Below are positions 1 to 8,572 of a stretch of DNA of 64,000 nucleotides, one piece after another. The notes under the pieces were generated by a model. It ran no database searches. It saw only the letters and a list, made by a program, of their open reading frames with translations, and was not told the origin of the DNA. The stretch lies in NCBI GenBank assembly GCA_028293325.1, contig JAQGPA010000189.1, positions 1 to 64,000 of the forward strand, read 5' to 3'. The translations under genes were made by a program, and so were the position numbers. Every line of letters starts with the position of its first letter. The stretch's first letter is position 1. This stretch comes from Pedosphaera sp. GTDB lineage: Bacteria; Verrucomicrobiota; Verrucomicrobiia; Limisphaerales; Pedosphaeraceae.

Positions 1-2
1 AT

Positions 3-65
3 GCCGACGTTGCCACGTTGGCGCGGCAGGCAATGAGCAATACGTTCAAACTGACTTTCGGTTAA
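3..65 (+). CDS. C-terminal tail of a gene entering from the left (partial)
   Basis: Reading from base 3, the frame stays open and ends at TAA (63-65), giving the tail ADVATLARQAMSNTFKLTFG. The alanine/leucine-rich helix followed by a short end loosely resembles the C-terminus of enzymes such as adenosine deaminase, but twenty residues cannot establish a family. A terminator-like hairpin 165 bases downstream on the same strand agrees with a plus-strand gene ending here. The rest of the gene lies outside the window, so no function is assigned. Confidence 0.35.
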   Translation, partial: ADVATLARQAMSNTFKLTFG

Positions 66-229
66 CTCCATGCCCACCAAGAATGCCTCAAACCCTTCGA
101 TTGTCAATTAGTGTTAACAGGCCCTAATGCAGGTGTGCTGGCTTGTTGAAACAAATGAAACAAACAAAGTCATTTTTAAGAACCTTTTCAGGCCTTTTAC
201 GAAGGCTTGGGATCCGCAATCAAGGATGT

Positions 230-252
230 GCCGGCCAAGCCGGCGGTTTTTT
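230..252 (+). terminator. Rho-independent terminator
   Basis: GCCGGC (230-235), a three-base loop CAA and GCCGGC (239-244) form a perfect GC-rich stem, followed by GG and six T residues (247-252). This is the classic intrinsic terminator layout. It would end transcripts of the gene entering from the left, just before the alpha-galactosidase. Confidence 0.6.
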
Positions 253-294
253 ATCGCGCCAAATGCTTTGGGCGTGTAAAACAGAACCCACAAC

Positions 295-2373
295 ATGAAA
301 CCAAAATTGCTCAAACTGAATCTCCTCCGGTGCAGGGGTGGATATTATGGAATTCTGCCATTTTTGAAAAACCAGCCAGCCACCAAAAGCACCTTGGTCG
401 GCGTGGTAAACATCGCTATTACGGTTATCATCGCAGCCTCCTTCATCGGGTTGGTTTCCAACACAGTCAGCGCAGCGGGTCCAAATGGCGGGGCGGTTTC
501 CGCTACGGCCATCTGGCTGGACGAACTGGATGTTAGCAAGACCATGCAGGATTGGGGCACACCGCATAAGAATCAATCGGTGGATGGAAATCCCCTGAGA
601 ATTTCCGGCCAAAGTTTTGCCCGGGGGTTGGGCACACATGCGGAGAGCACGCTTTATGTCAATTTGAATGGCAACACGGAAAAATTTACGGCGGTTGTCG
701 GCGTGGACGATGAGGAAAAAGGTCTCACCAATGGCAGCATCGAATTCTTTGTCATCGGCGATGGCAAAACCTTGTGGCAGAGTGGTGTGTTGAGAGCGGG
801 CGATGCGCCCAAAATGGTGGAAGTAAATCTCGCCGGCGTAAAAACGGTGCAGTTGCGAGTGGGTGACGGCGGCGATGGTATCAGCTATGACCATGCGGAT
901 TGGGCTGACGCCAAATTTACAACCGCAGGCGGTGCGCCGGTGGCCGTTGAACCGCAAATTGAACCAGGGGTGATCCTAACTCCATCCGCGCCGCCCGTCG
1001 CCCGCATTCACGGTCCCAAGATTTTTGGCGTGCGTCCTGGCCATCCGCTGCTTTTCACGATTCCCGCAACCGGGGATCGCCCGATGGTATTTTCCGCTGA
1101 ACATTTGCCCAAGGAATTGCAATTGGACGCGGAGACCGGGCGTATCACCGGTTCGTTGGCCAAGGCGGGCGAATATAGCGTGACGCTCCGCGCAAAGAAC
1201 AAAGCTGGTGACGATAAACGCACGTTGAAGATTGTGTGCGGGAATCAAACTTCGCTCACGCCGCCGATGGGTTGGAACAGTTGGAATTGTTTCGCCCACG
1301 CGGTGGACGATAAAAAAGTCCGTTCCGCCGCCGACGTAATGGTGGCCACCGGCCTTATTAATCACGGCTGGAGTTACATTAATATTGATGATTGTTGGGA
1401 GGGTAGCCGCGACAAGAGCGGCTCGATCCGTGCCAACGAAAAATTTCCGGTCATGAAGGGATTGGCGGATTATGTGCATGCGAAAGGTTTAAAGATTGGG
1501 CTTTATTCCTCGCCGGGGCCGACAACTTGTGCTGGATTTGAAGCCAGTTGGCGGCATGAAGTCGCCGACGCGCAACAATATGCCAGTTGGGGTTTTGATT
1601 ATTTGAAATACGACTGGTGTTCTTACGATCAGGTTCAGGACAAGGCGCTGCCGGACCGCGAGCGGATGATGAAACCTTACGCGGTCATGAATGCGGCGCT
1701 CGGCAAGGTGGATCGCGACATTGTTTTCAGTCTTTGCCAATACGGCATGGGCGACGTGTGGCAATGGGGGGCCCAAGTGGGCGGCAATTGCTGGCGCACC
1801 ACCGGCGATATTATCGACACCTGGAGCAGCATGTCCGGCATTGGGTTTAAGCAAACCGGTCATGAAAAATTTGCCGCGCCGGGGAATTGGAACGACCCGG
1901 ACATGCTCGTGGTGGGGCGCTTGGGTTGGGGGAAATTGCGGCCGACGCGCCTGACGGGGGATGAGCAATATACGCACATCAGTCTGTGGTGTTTGTTGTC
2001 CGCACCATTGCTGATCGGTTGCGATATGTCACAACTGGACGATTTCACGTTCAGCTTATTGAGCAATGACGAAGTGCTCGCGGTGGACCAGGATTCACTC
2101 GGCCAACAAGCCGGTTGCGTGGCGATGAATGGCAATGCGCGTGTTTTCGCCAAAGAGCTGGAGGATGGTTCAAAGGCGGTCGGCCTGTTCAATCTGGGTG
2201 AAGGAGCTGCCATGGTAAAAGTCAATTGGTCTGATTTGAAGATCACAGGCAAAGCGGTGGTCCGCGATCTTTGGCGGCAGAAGGACCTCGGTCAATTTGA
2301 CGGTGAATTTCAAGCAACCGTTCCGCGGCATGGCGTCGTGTTGGTGCGAATCGTTACTGCCGACAAAAGATAA
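295..2373 (+). CDS. Secreted alpha-galactosidase (GH27) with NPCBM and putative Ig domains
   Basis: This is probably an exported enzyme that removes terminal alpha-1,6-linked galactose from plant galactosides or galactomannans. A hydrophobic segment at residues 39-60 acts as a signal sequence or anchor. An NPCBM carbohydrate-binding domain (about 70-205) and a He_PIG-type Ig-like domain (about 230-320) precede the GH27 barrel, which begins at MGWNSWNCF (residue 325). The nucleophile is Asp440 in YDWC and the acid/base is Asp505 in WRTTGD, matched to the known positions in human alpha-galactosidase A. A beta-sandwich Melibiase C-terminal domain completes the protein. The start is the first ATG; the 38 residues before the hydrophobic segment are long for a signal peptide, so a later alternative start is possible. 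It appears to be a single-gene unit facing a convergent sigma operon. Confidence 0.9.
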   Translation: MKPKLLKLNLLRCRGGYYGILPFLKNQPATKSTLVGVVNIAITVIIAASFIGLVSNTVSAAGPNGGAVSATAIWLDELDVSKTMQDWGTPHKNQSVDGNPLRISGQSFARGLGTHAESTLYVNLNGNTEKFTAVVGVDDEEKGLTNGSIEFFVIGDGKTLWQSGVLRAGDAPKMVEVNLAGVKTVQLRVGDGGDGISYDHADWADAKFTTAGGAPVAVEPQIEPGVILTPSAPPVARIHGPKIFGVRPGHPLLFTIPATGDRPMVFSAEHLPKELQLDAETGRITGSLAKAGEYSVTLRAKNKAGDDKRTLKIVCGNQTSLTPPMGWNSWNCFAHAVDDKKVRSAADVMVATGLINHGWSYINIDDCWEGSRDKSGSIRANEKFPVMKGLADYVHAKGLKIGLYSSPGPTTCAGFEASWRHEVADAQQYASWGFDYLKYDWCSYDQVQDKALPDRERMMKPYAVMNAALGKVDRDIVFSLCQYGMGDVWQWGAQVGGNCWRTTGDIIDTWSSMSGIGFKQTGHEKFAAPGNWNDPDMLVVGRLGWGKLRPTRLTGDEQYTHISLWCLLSAPLLIGCDMSQLDDFTFSLLSNDEVLAVDQDSLGQQAGCVAMNGNARVFAKELEDGSKAVGLFNLGEGAAMVKVNWSDLKITGKAVVRDLWRQKDLGQFDGEFQATVPRHGVVLVRIVTADKR

Positions 2374-2425
2374 AAAAACGCGGAAGGCAACGCTGCCCAT
2401 CCTCAGATTGCCAGATGGTGCCGTT

Positions 2426-2944
2426 TCAACGCTGGACTGATTCCTGTTCGTCCGCCGGATGGGATAGATGGGTCGCGGAGTCCACCAACAGCAACTCCGC
2501 CTGGTGGGGCGCTTGTCGGACCAACAGCACGGGTTGTCCGTGAAGCGCGGCGAAAAGCTCATCATCGTTAAGCTCTCTTAATTCCTGATTGGATGATTGT
2601 ATTTGAATGAGGGCCAGGGTGGAACTCGATGAGGTAATGATAGGAACCGATTTGGTATCGCTCGTCACGACCATGGATGGATCCAACGGTTTTGAACTCA
2701 CAGTATTCAGAGTTATGGCAAGCGACTCGGGCATTTGATTCCGAGGTGCGGGTACCCTCCAAACAAGGAATCCAGCCAGCATGATTAAAGCTGCGGCGAG
2801 CACGCCACGATTCCATTGGCGCAGCCGTCGTTTGTGCCGCACCTGTTTGAGTGTGCGGTCAAGCAGGTCGGCCCGGAAAGCTGGAGGCGCTATCTCCTCC
2901 AAAAGGTCATCTAAAAGCCGATTCGGATCAGACTCATTTTTCAT
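2426..2944 (-). CDS. Single-pass membrane protein, probable anti-sigma-like partner of the adjacent ECF sigma factor
   Basis: The 172-residue product has a charged N-terminal cytoplasmic segment of about 45 residues, one membrane helix (about 47-63, ending LVWRVP) and a periplasmic tail with low-complexity Ser/Thr. The start codon overlaps the stop codon of the sigma gene as ATGA, so the two are translationally coupled. A short cytoplasmic domain plus one helix next to an ECF sigma gene is typical of membrane anti-sigma factors, but no zinc motif (HxxxCxxC) is present. The anti-sigma role is an inference from position and topology. Confidence 0.6.
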   Translation of the reverse strand: MKNESDPNRLLDDLLEEIAPPAFRADLLDRTLKQVRHKRRLRQWNRGVLAAALIMLAGFLVWRVPAPRNQMPESLAITLNTVSSKPLDPSMVVTSDTKSVPIITSSSSTLALIQIQSSNQELRELNDDELFAALHGQPVLLVRQAPHQAELLLVDSATHLSHPADEQESVQR

Positions 2945-3594
2945 TTTTTAAGCTCCAAAAGATTGGTTTCCTTCAACTGTTTGCGAATACGCGACAGCCG
3001 CGATTCGACTGCTTTCTCTGTGGCGCTCACTGCTCCGGCAATTTCCCTGACTGATTCCCCTTCGAGATATTTTCGTTCCATCAAGTTCCGGTCATCCAGG
3101 GGCAACTCATTGAGATGCTTTTCCAGCAACACCATCACGCGGTCCTCCGACTCCTGACTCGCTGAAGCTTTTAATTGTTCGCTCCGGAAGAAACGGTCCA
3201 AAAGCGCCAGGTAACGGTTGCGTTTGCGCGTTTCATCCACAATCGAACTCCGGGCCAGCACCGTCAGCCAACTCCAGAATGTTTCTTCGGAAGTAAATGG
3301 TTTGATATGCCGGACAATGCGCATGAGCGTCAGTTGCAGGGCATCCCGCGCCGCCGCCTCAGCTCCGCCAGTCAGAACGAGGAGGTAGCGCAAGAGGCGA
3401 TTGAAATAGAGATCATAAAATTCCCGGTAAGCGGCCTCATCACTTTTAGTCATGCGACTGGTTAACCGGGCGATATCAGGCGGCTTTTGGGAGGCACTTT
3501 CCACCTGGAATATTTTCTCGGGCACAGTTTGTGGCTGACGCGGAAAGAACAAACCCGGTTTTGCCAGCGGTGGGTCATGGCTGGGCAGGCTCAC
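2941..3594 (-). CDS. ECF-type RNA polymerase sigma factor
   Basis: The protein contains a region 2 of sigma-70 (about residues 50-120, including FYDLYFNRLLRYL and the WSWLTVLARS recognition helix) and a region 4 helix-turn-helix (about 160-210, REIAGAVSATEKAVESRLSR). There is no region 1 or 3, as expected for group 4 (ECF) sigma factors. The first 40 residues are proline-rich and not conserved in sigma factors; an internal ATG at 3453 is an alternative start. It overlaps the upstream STN-like gene by 20 bases and the downstream membrane protein by 4 bases, forming a tightly coupled three-gene unit. Confidence 0.85.
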   Translation of the reverse strand: MSLPSHDPPLAKPGLFFPRQPQTVPEKIFQVESASQKPPDIARLTSRMTKSDEAAYREFYDLYFNRLLRYLLVLTGGAEAAARDALQLTLMRIVRHIKPFTSEETFWSWLTVLARSSIVDETRKRNRYLALLDRFFRSEQLKASASQESEDRVMVLLEKHLNELPLDDRNLMERKYLEGESVREIAGAVSATEKAVESRLSRIRKQLKETNLLELKK

Positions 3595-4291
3595 GGCTCG
3601 GGGTGGGGGCCGGAACTTTTCGGGGGGCTGGTTTGTCGTTGGCGACCTGGGAATTCAATTGTGCCAGCACGGCATCAATCAACATTAATTTTTCGGGCTC
3701 CCCCACGGCGATCAGGAGTTTGGTATCCTTATGGAAGCTGATTTTGGGCAGGGACTTCTCGCCCAACATTTTCCAGCCGGTTTCAATGGCGGTGGTGATG
3801 TCTTCAATTTTGTAGGTATCGAGGTAAGGAGCCAATTGATAGAAGCGGCATATGGCTTCCGGCGGTTTGGAGGGCGCGGGCGGCAGTGCGGGGTTCTGGC
3901 GATAAAAGTACCAGATTGCATCATCGTAAGGCGCACCTTCAGTTCTGAAACCATAGGTACTCGTGCCGATCTGATATCCGGAAGCGGTCTTGTTGTAAAC
4001 AACGCTTTTTTGACTGGCCATGGTCAAGGCGCCAAACAAATCAGACACGGTAACCGCTCGCATTTTGAGGGCTGGAATCCACGTATCGGCAACATCGTCC
4101 GGTATGATTACATTCAGCGGTTTTTGGCTGGCGTGCTCAATGGCTTTGACCAGATTGCCTGGAGTGCCGCCAGGAAAATCCAAGTCAAAAGTGGTTAAGC
4201 CTAGCGAGGGTTGGGATTCTGATTTCGTACCCGGCCGGGGCGGAGGGCTGGGCTTGGGTGCGGGCTCATCGGCCCGGAGAAAACCGGGCAT
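3575..4291 (-). CDS. Secretin N-domain/STN-like protein with a broken signal peptide
   Basis: The 238-residue frame starts at ATG 4291. Residues 30-90 (LDFPGGTPGNLVKAIE followed by VIIPDD and LFGAL) have the beta-alpha layout of the STN/secretin short N-domain, and a second similar unit follows around 120-210. The pattern resembles verrucomicrobial and planctomycete secretin-like proteins that lack the pore domain. A Pro-rich linker lies at 10-25. An upstream in-frame ATG (4333) would add a textbook signal peptide cleaved at LRA/DE, but a TAG codon interrupts it (see the separate entry). Translated from 4291, the protein would lose its hydrophobic export core. It is the first gene of the sigma operon. 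Function is not known. Confidence 0.55.
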   Translation of the reverse strand: MPGFLRADEPAPKPSPPPRPGTKSESQPSLGLTTFDLDFPGGTPGNLVKAIEHASQKPLNVIIPDDVADTWIPALKMRAVTVSDLFGALTMASQKSVVYNKTASGYQIGTSTYGFRTEGAPYDDAIWYFYRQNPALPPAPSKPPEAICRFYQLAPYLDTYKIEDITTAIETGWKMLGEKSLPKISFHKDTKLLIAVGEPEKLMLIDAVLAQLNSQVANDKPAPRKVPAPTPSREPAQP

Positions 4292-4333
4292 TAACAGAGA
4301 TCCCTATAACAATATCGCAATTATTTTTTTCAT
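4292..4333 (-). other. Disrupted signal-peptide coding segment with in-frame amber codon
   Basis: From ATG 4333 the frame reads MKKIIAILL, then TAG (4304-4306), then GSLLMPGFLRADEP, continuing without a shift into the STN-like protein. The two halves together form a complete signal peptide: KK n-region, hydrophobic core, and a small-residue cleavage site (LRA/DE). One base change in the TAG would restore it. Either this is a nonsense mutation, a base-calling error, or the codon is read through. Confidence 0.7.
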
Positions 4334-4504
4334 AAGTTTTGACTAAATTTCGGTCTTCATAAAGAGACACGCCTGTCACCGCCAAATCCTGCGAAAAATC
4401 ATGCAATTCAAAAGAGCTTGCACATGCGACCCCTCGCGTTCGCATTGTAACGGAAGCAGCCCAGCCGGTAACTATTGGAGTACTGGATTGGCTGCCCTGC
4501 CGCG

Positions 4505-5017
4505 TTATTGCTTCCGTCCTCTGGAATCTGCTGCTGCTATCATGGCCCAAATAAGCGGCCGAACCGTCTCGGAAGCACTCTTCAGCCGCTGGGACAATCG
4601 CTGCATATCCACCATAGTCATGTGCTGCCACTGTGGTTGGAGGTCGCCATCGCGCGCCACCTCCTCCAGAAAGAGACCGTAGTGTCGACCTTTCTCATCG
4701 CCGAGGTATGTCCAGCTACCGTTAGCGACTGCGGCTGCGCTCTCAAAGTCAGCGCGATACTCGGTTGCAACCTGCGCCAACTGCTGTACTGCGTCGGAAG
4801 CAACGCCGCGAACCTGTGCGAGCGTGAGCAATGCCTGGCAAATATCCGGCAACTCTCGCTTGCTCATCATGAGTCGCGCGATGCCCTGGTCACCGAGCCG
4901 TGTGCTTAACAACTGGTCGCCTGCTGAGAGCAACAGATGCCGCAAACTGCCTCGTAATGCCGCAATGCGTCCGATCTCCAGCAGAAAATCTTTTTTTAAG
5001 TATTCGAGATCGCTCAT
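4505..5017 (-). CDS. Uncharacterised alpha-helical protein
   Basis: From ATG 5017 the product is about 170 residues, starting MSDLEYLKKDFLLEIGRIAA. It is almost entirely predicted helical, with many Leu, Ala and Gln, and has no signal peptide or membrane segment. The frame extends upstream to 5125, but the extra residues are unlike the rest, so I chose the internal start. No family is recognised. It is an isolated minus-strand gene between the two ECF sigma loci. Confidence 0.5.
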   Translation of the reverse strand: MSDLEYLKKDFLLEIGRIAALRGSLRHLLLSAGDQLLSTRLGDQGIARLMMSKRELPDICQALLTLAQVRGVASDAVQQLAQVATEYRADFESAAAVANGSWTYLGDEKGRHYGLFLEEVARDGDLQPQWQHMTMVDMQRLSQRLKSASETVRPLIWAMIAAADSRGRKQ

Positions 5018-5176
5018 GATAAGGGATATCCAGAGCAGCTTAACGAAAAAGTCCAGCGACGCGAGGCCAAAAAATCGTGAATTGGTAAGGAGAGATTGAG
5101 TGTTGGCTGGTTTGGAGCCAGACAAAGGTGGGACGTGGTAGGAACTTGAAGGCGCACGATTTGCGCCGGCTTTATT

Positions 5177-5764
5177 TTAACTTAGGACTGGCATTAGAAT
5201 TGTTTCCAAATCGTGCGTCGCGGGAATCTTTTTGCGGAGATACTTTTGAGCCGGGGAGGGATTTCTGAAGCGTTCAAGCTCGTGGCGGAGTTGGGCTTTG
5301 CCGCGGGCGAGCCGCGACATTACGGTGCCGATGGGGAGTTCCAAGGTTTGGGCGATCTCCTTGTAAGGCATGTCTTCCAAATAAAAGAGGACCAGGGGCA
5401 CGCGGAAGGAATCGTCCAAAGATTGCAAGGCGGCCACGACGGAGGCGGAATCCATCCGGGCAACGTGGTCGGCAGTAATTTTTGGCAGTTCGTCAGCAAC
5501 CTGATCCAACTCGAACTTGGGGAAGCGGGTTTCGTGACGACGCTTCTGGAGGAACTCGCGCATCAAGGTGGTAAACAGCCAGGTTTTGGCCTTTGCAGCA
5601 TCACGCAACTGGTGGATTTTGAGTTGGGCGATGTAGAAGGTTTGCTGGGTCAGATCGGCGGCGTCGGTTGCGTTACCGCTCAGGCTGAACCCGAACCGGT
5701 AAAGCGCCTGGTAATATTCCGCCACCAGGGTTTCCAAATAGCCGGGTTCAGTGGTAGTGCTCAT
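5177..5764 (-). CDS. ECF-type RNA polymerase sigma factor
   Basis: The 195-residue protein has sigma region 2 (residues 10-80, with DAADLTQQTFYIAQ and WLFTTLMREF) and region 4 (about 115-170, with PYKEIAQTLELPIGTVMSRL). The GTVMSRLARGKAQL recognition helix is characteristic of RpoE-like ECF factors. It is the last gene of a minus-strand run that starts with the thioredoxin/YHS protein and DoxX, with gaps of only 22 and 12 bases. The usual downstream anti-sigma gene is missing here; the nearest zinc anti-sigma is the broken one upstream at 7335-7654. Confidence 0.88.
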   Translation of the reverse strand: MSTTTEPGYLETLVAEYYQALYRFGFSLSGNATDAADLTQQTFYIAQLKIHQLRDAAKAKTWLFTTLMREFLQKRRHETRFPKFELDQVADELPKITADHVARMDSASVVAALQSLDDSFRVPLVLFYLEDMPYKEIAQTLELPIGTVMSRLARGKAQLRHELERFRNPSPAQKYLRKKIPATHDLETILMPVLS

Positions 5765-5776
5765 GGGATAAACAAC

Positions 5777-6229
5777 TTAACGGTTGCAGGCGCCTACGTG
5801 GGTGGTGGCGCAGACTGTTCCGGTTGCAGAGGCGAAACGGGAGCCGATAAAGGGAATTTGTTCGCGACGGAAGAACAACACCAGAGCGCTGCAACCGAAA
5901 ACAGTGACCGCCAGCGCGAAGAGCAATCCGCCATCGTTTTGCACGATGATTCCGAGTTTCGTCAGATGGCTAAAGATTGCGCCACTCATGACACCCAAGG
6001 AAAGTAGCGCGCCCCAGGTCACGGTTCCGGGAATCAGGAGCAAGGCGGAAGCGATTAGTTCCATGACGCCGGAGCCAATGCGCCCCCACGGTTCTACGCC
6101 GAGGGTTCGGAAGATGTAAACGGATTCTTCCGCGCCGGTGAATTTGAAGAACAAGGTTTGCAGCAGGATGGCTGCGGCGATTATTTGTAGAATCCAGGAG
6201 ATGGTGGAGTGAGTTTTGCAGGTTGTCAT
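5777..6229 (-). CDS. DoxX-family membrane protein
   Basis: The 150-residue protein has four predicted membrane helices (about 10-30, 50-72, 75-92, 105-122) and the DoxX-like pattern of an FxFTGxEE motif after helix 1 and GxxELIASALLLIP in helix 2. DoxX proteins act in the cytoplasmic membrane, often in redox or oxidative-stress functions. It lies between the thioredoxin/YHS gene and the ECF sigma gene in a compact operon, which suggests a shared redox response; that link is inferred from context. Confidence 0.75.
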   Translation of the reverse strand: MTTCKTHSTISWILQIIAAAILLQTLFFKFTGAEESVYIFRTLGVEPWGRIGSGVMELIASALLLIPGTVTWGALLSLGVMSGAIFSHLTKLGIIVQNDGGLLFALAVTVFGCSALVLFFRREQIPFIGSRFASATGTVCATTHVGACNR

Positions 6230-6251
6230 AATTGTTTTCCAGAGGGGGATG

Positions 6252-7211
6252 TTATTCGTTGGAAATTTTCTTCCAATTTGTGTCCGCCTTGGTCATCTGG
6301 GCGGTTTCGTCCTTGTTCCAGTCGTTAATGGCGTTGCCGAAGAAACCGTTGAAGAAGAGGAAGAGTCGTCCGTTGGTGACTTTAAAATTGGTCGGGTCGA
6401 TTTCCACTTTTTTGCCTTTGGCCATGGCGGTGGCGCACCAACCGCCGTAGGTGGGCAGATATTTCTCGGGATTGGCGGCGAACAACCGCCGGTTTTGTTC
6501 GCTGGCAAACTGATAAGTGACGCCGCGGTATTGCGAGGTGATTTCCTTGACGCCGGGCAATGCCTTTTTGGATTCGAGATAGCCGACCGGATCGTAGCCG
6601 GCGAGGGCGACTTTGTCCGCGGGGAGATTGTATTGATCCAGCGCGGTGGCGGCGGACAACTCGTTGATTTTGGCCGCGAATTTTTCAAATGAGTAACGAT
6701 CCGTATTATTTTTCCCGACATAACGGAATACTTCCCTACCGGTGGGATCCAGCAACACGAGTGCGGGAAAGTGAACCGTCTGACCGTGAAACTTGTACCC
6801 ATCGGGAATTGCGAATTCGGCCGCCAGCTTTGCCTCCGGGTCACGATAAATAATCGGCGCGTCCGGGCCTTTTACATTCAGGCTTTTGTTCCAGTCCTTG
6901 ATTTCCTCATCCGTATCCGGTTTCAGGAAAATATGCACGACGCCGGCCACCGTCGGAGCTTTCATGGCATAATCGCGTGAATGCTTCATGCAATAAGGAC
7001 ATTCTGTTTTGAGCAGAAAATGAAGCGCGACATAGTGACCTTTGGCCCCGGAAAGTTTAAAAGTGTTTGTGTCGTTGACCGCCGACACGCTGAAGTCAGC
7101 GGGTGCGGCGGACACCGGTGCAATTCCCAGCAGCAAACTGAGAGCCATCAAGGCAGGCACTCGGACGAAGAGGTTCGATTTTTGGGGAAGAGTCATTTTA
7201 TTCATTTGCAT
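6252..7211 (-). CDS. Exported thioredoxin-like/YHS-domain fusion protein
   Basis: A signal peptide (residues 1-36, ending PVSA/AP) precedes an AhpC/thioredoxin-fold domain (about 38-190) with a CPYC redox pair at Cys71 and Cys74. This is followed by a YHS-type domain (about 200-290, containing LAGYDPVGYL and NPEKYLPTYGGWCA). YHS domains bind metal, often copper or iron, so the protein likely handles thiols or metals in the periplasm. Fusion of the two domains in one secreted protein is notable. It heads the operon thioredoxin/YHS - DoxX - ECF sigma. In-frame ATG codons at 7205 and 7196 are possible alternative starts. Confidence 0.8.
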   Translation of the reverse strand: MQMNKMTLPQKSNLFVRVPALMALSLLLGIAPVSAAPADFSVSAVNDTNTFKLSGAKGHYVALHFLLKTECPYCMKHSRDYAMKAPTVAGVVHIFLKPDTDEEIKDWNKSLNVKGPDAPIIYRDPEAKLAAEFAIPDGYKFHGQTVHFPALVLLDPTGREVFRYVGKNNTDRYSFEKFAAKINELSAATALDQYNLPADKVALAGYDPVGYLESKKALPGVKEITSQYRGVTYQFASEQNRRLFAANPEKYLPTYGGWCATAMAKGKKVEIDPTNFKVTNGRLFLFFNGFFGNAINDWNKDETAQMTKADTNWKKISNE

Positions 7212-7334
7212 GCTGCTGTTAATAATTTTTGTTAACCGGCTGGGGCCTGAACCGATTTGCGACTGAGCGTCAGACAGCCCGTGCCTAATGGTTGGTCGTG
7301 GGAACCGCTGGAACCTTACACTGAAGCTGAAGAA

Positions 7335-7654
7335 TTATTTCGGTCCCGCTGTTAGGGAGCGTTTGATGCGCTCACGGGCTTCCGGCGTGAGCATGGGGGC
7401 GAGTGGCCATGGGGCTGATCAGGGTTTTCGCGGATGGAATGACGAAGGAATTTCAAATGGCGGCCGTAGCGGCTGCACCAGCGGCAGAGGAAGAGATGGA
7501 GACGCAAGCCGAGCCGTTTCCGCCAGGAGAGCGGGGCATCCAGGGCTTGAGACTGCAAGCGCACGGCTTTCTTGCAAGTCGGCGATAAATCGCTCACAAA
7601 CTCCGCCACCGATTTAAACAGTTTCTTCAAAACGGTATTTATTCTGACTTCCAA
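7335..7654 (-). pseudogene. Zinc anti-sigma (ZAS)-like gene with a frameshift near its 3' end
   Basis: The intact part contains a Cys (SPTCKKAVRL), then RLHLFLCRWC with the HxxxCxxC zinc anti-sigma signature and a following RYGRHLKFL helix. It closely matches the intact paralogue at 11022-11324. As read, the frame ends at 7352 in an unrelated tail (SASNAP). If one base is added in the G5 run at 7395-7399 (C5 on the coding strand), the frame continues as LTPEARERIKRSL to a stop at 7335. That tail corresponds to LSGDAKERMKLRL of the paralogue. There is no ATG; TTG at 7654 or 7630 would have to serve. It is either a recently decayed gene or a homopolymer error. It lies upstream of the thioredoxin/YHS - DoxX - sigma operon and may be that sigma's anti-sigma factor. 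Confidence 0.7.
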
Positions 7655-7834
7655 AGATTACCAATGGTTAGTCGGGACGGCGAAGGAAACCTTACAAGTT
7701 TGTAATGTCCTGGCAAGTGTCTGTGTAAAAGCAGCTTGTGTATCAATCCGGGTTTTCAGGATGTGCCGAGTGCGTCGTTGAATTGGCATTTGATCCATTT
7801 CCAGTTCGTAACGAGGAAATAGTCGAGAAGCAGG

Positions 7835-8560
7835 TCAGCCTTTTAGATTGAGGCGGTGGACGGAAGCCTTCATGGCGCAGCAGGGAGCGCCGGCTTGGTA
7901 ACGCATTGTGGCTTGAGAGGAATTGACGACAGCTTCCGTGTAGCTGACGGTGGCGGCATCGTTCCGGTGCATGCAAATGGAGTAGGGACCGCGGTCGGAC
8001 TTGTGCGAACGATGCAGGCGGCGAAGCCAGGCCAGACTGCCGTGTGAATGTTGCCGCAGAGCGGTGGTGAAGACTTTGCCGCGTGTTTGTTGTGCGCCGG
8101 GTTCGTCGAAACCGGAGGAGATCCAAATATTGGTTTTCCAAGGATGCTCACGCCGACCCAGTTGCTCAAGGTTCCAACGCCACTCAATGACCTTCTGCGG
8201 ACCGGGGAAAATGCCGATCACTCGAAAGGGATTAACGCGCGCGAGTGGAAGGCTGGCGATAATTTGGTCCACGACGCCGAGGGTGTCCGCCTCAAGCGCG
8301 GATTTTGCAACCATGCCCCGGCTGATGGTTTCGTCGGCAACGTGTTTTGGCACCGAATACCAATTGATTAACGCGAGACAGACACCGGCGTCATTCAGGC
8401 CAATCCAGGTGCCACCGCCGGGTTCCGATGGAAAGAGGACGTTGCGGTTCCCGAGGCGATGCTGTGCGGGTGGCAGCGCCGTCACGCGTGTCAACCGCTC
8501 GTCGCGATTCATGGCAATGCCATAGCCACGGCTGCGCGGAATGAAGCTCACAGTGCACAT
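7835..8560 (-). CDS. NRDE (TANGO2-like) family protein
   Basis: The protein begins MCTVSFIP and has the defining NRDE motif at residues 18-21 (AMNRDE), followed by a GTWIGLND motif (about 50-57). These match the NRDE/TANGO2 family, whose members are related to Ntn hydrolases; Cys2 would be exposed after Met removal. TANGO2 homologues have been linked to heme trafficking, but the bacterial role is not settled. It lies 12 bases downstream of the DedA/ATP-grasp gene and is the last gene of that operon. Confidence 0.82.
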   Translation of the reverse strand: MCTVSFIPRSRGYGIAMNRDERLTRVTALPPAQHRLGNRNVLFPSEPGGGTWIGLNDAGVCLALINWYSVPKHVADETISRGMVAKSALEADTLGVVDQIIASLPLARVNPFRVIGIFPGPQKVIEWRWNLEQLGRREHPWKTNIWISSGFDEPGAQQTRGKVFTTALRQHSHGSLAWLRRLHRSHKSDRGPYSICMHRNDAATVSYTEAVVNSSQATMRYQAGAPCCAMKASVHRLNLKG

Positions 8561-8572
8561 GGGATGATGGGC

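Noticed and set aside
220-957. Minus-strand frame opposite the start of the alpha-galactosidase
   Set aside because: It has no start signal and no family; the GH27/NPCBM reading is strong on the other strand.
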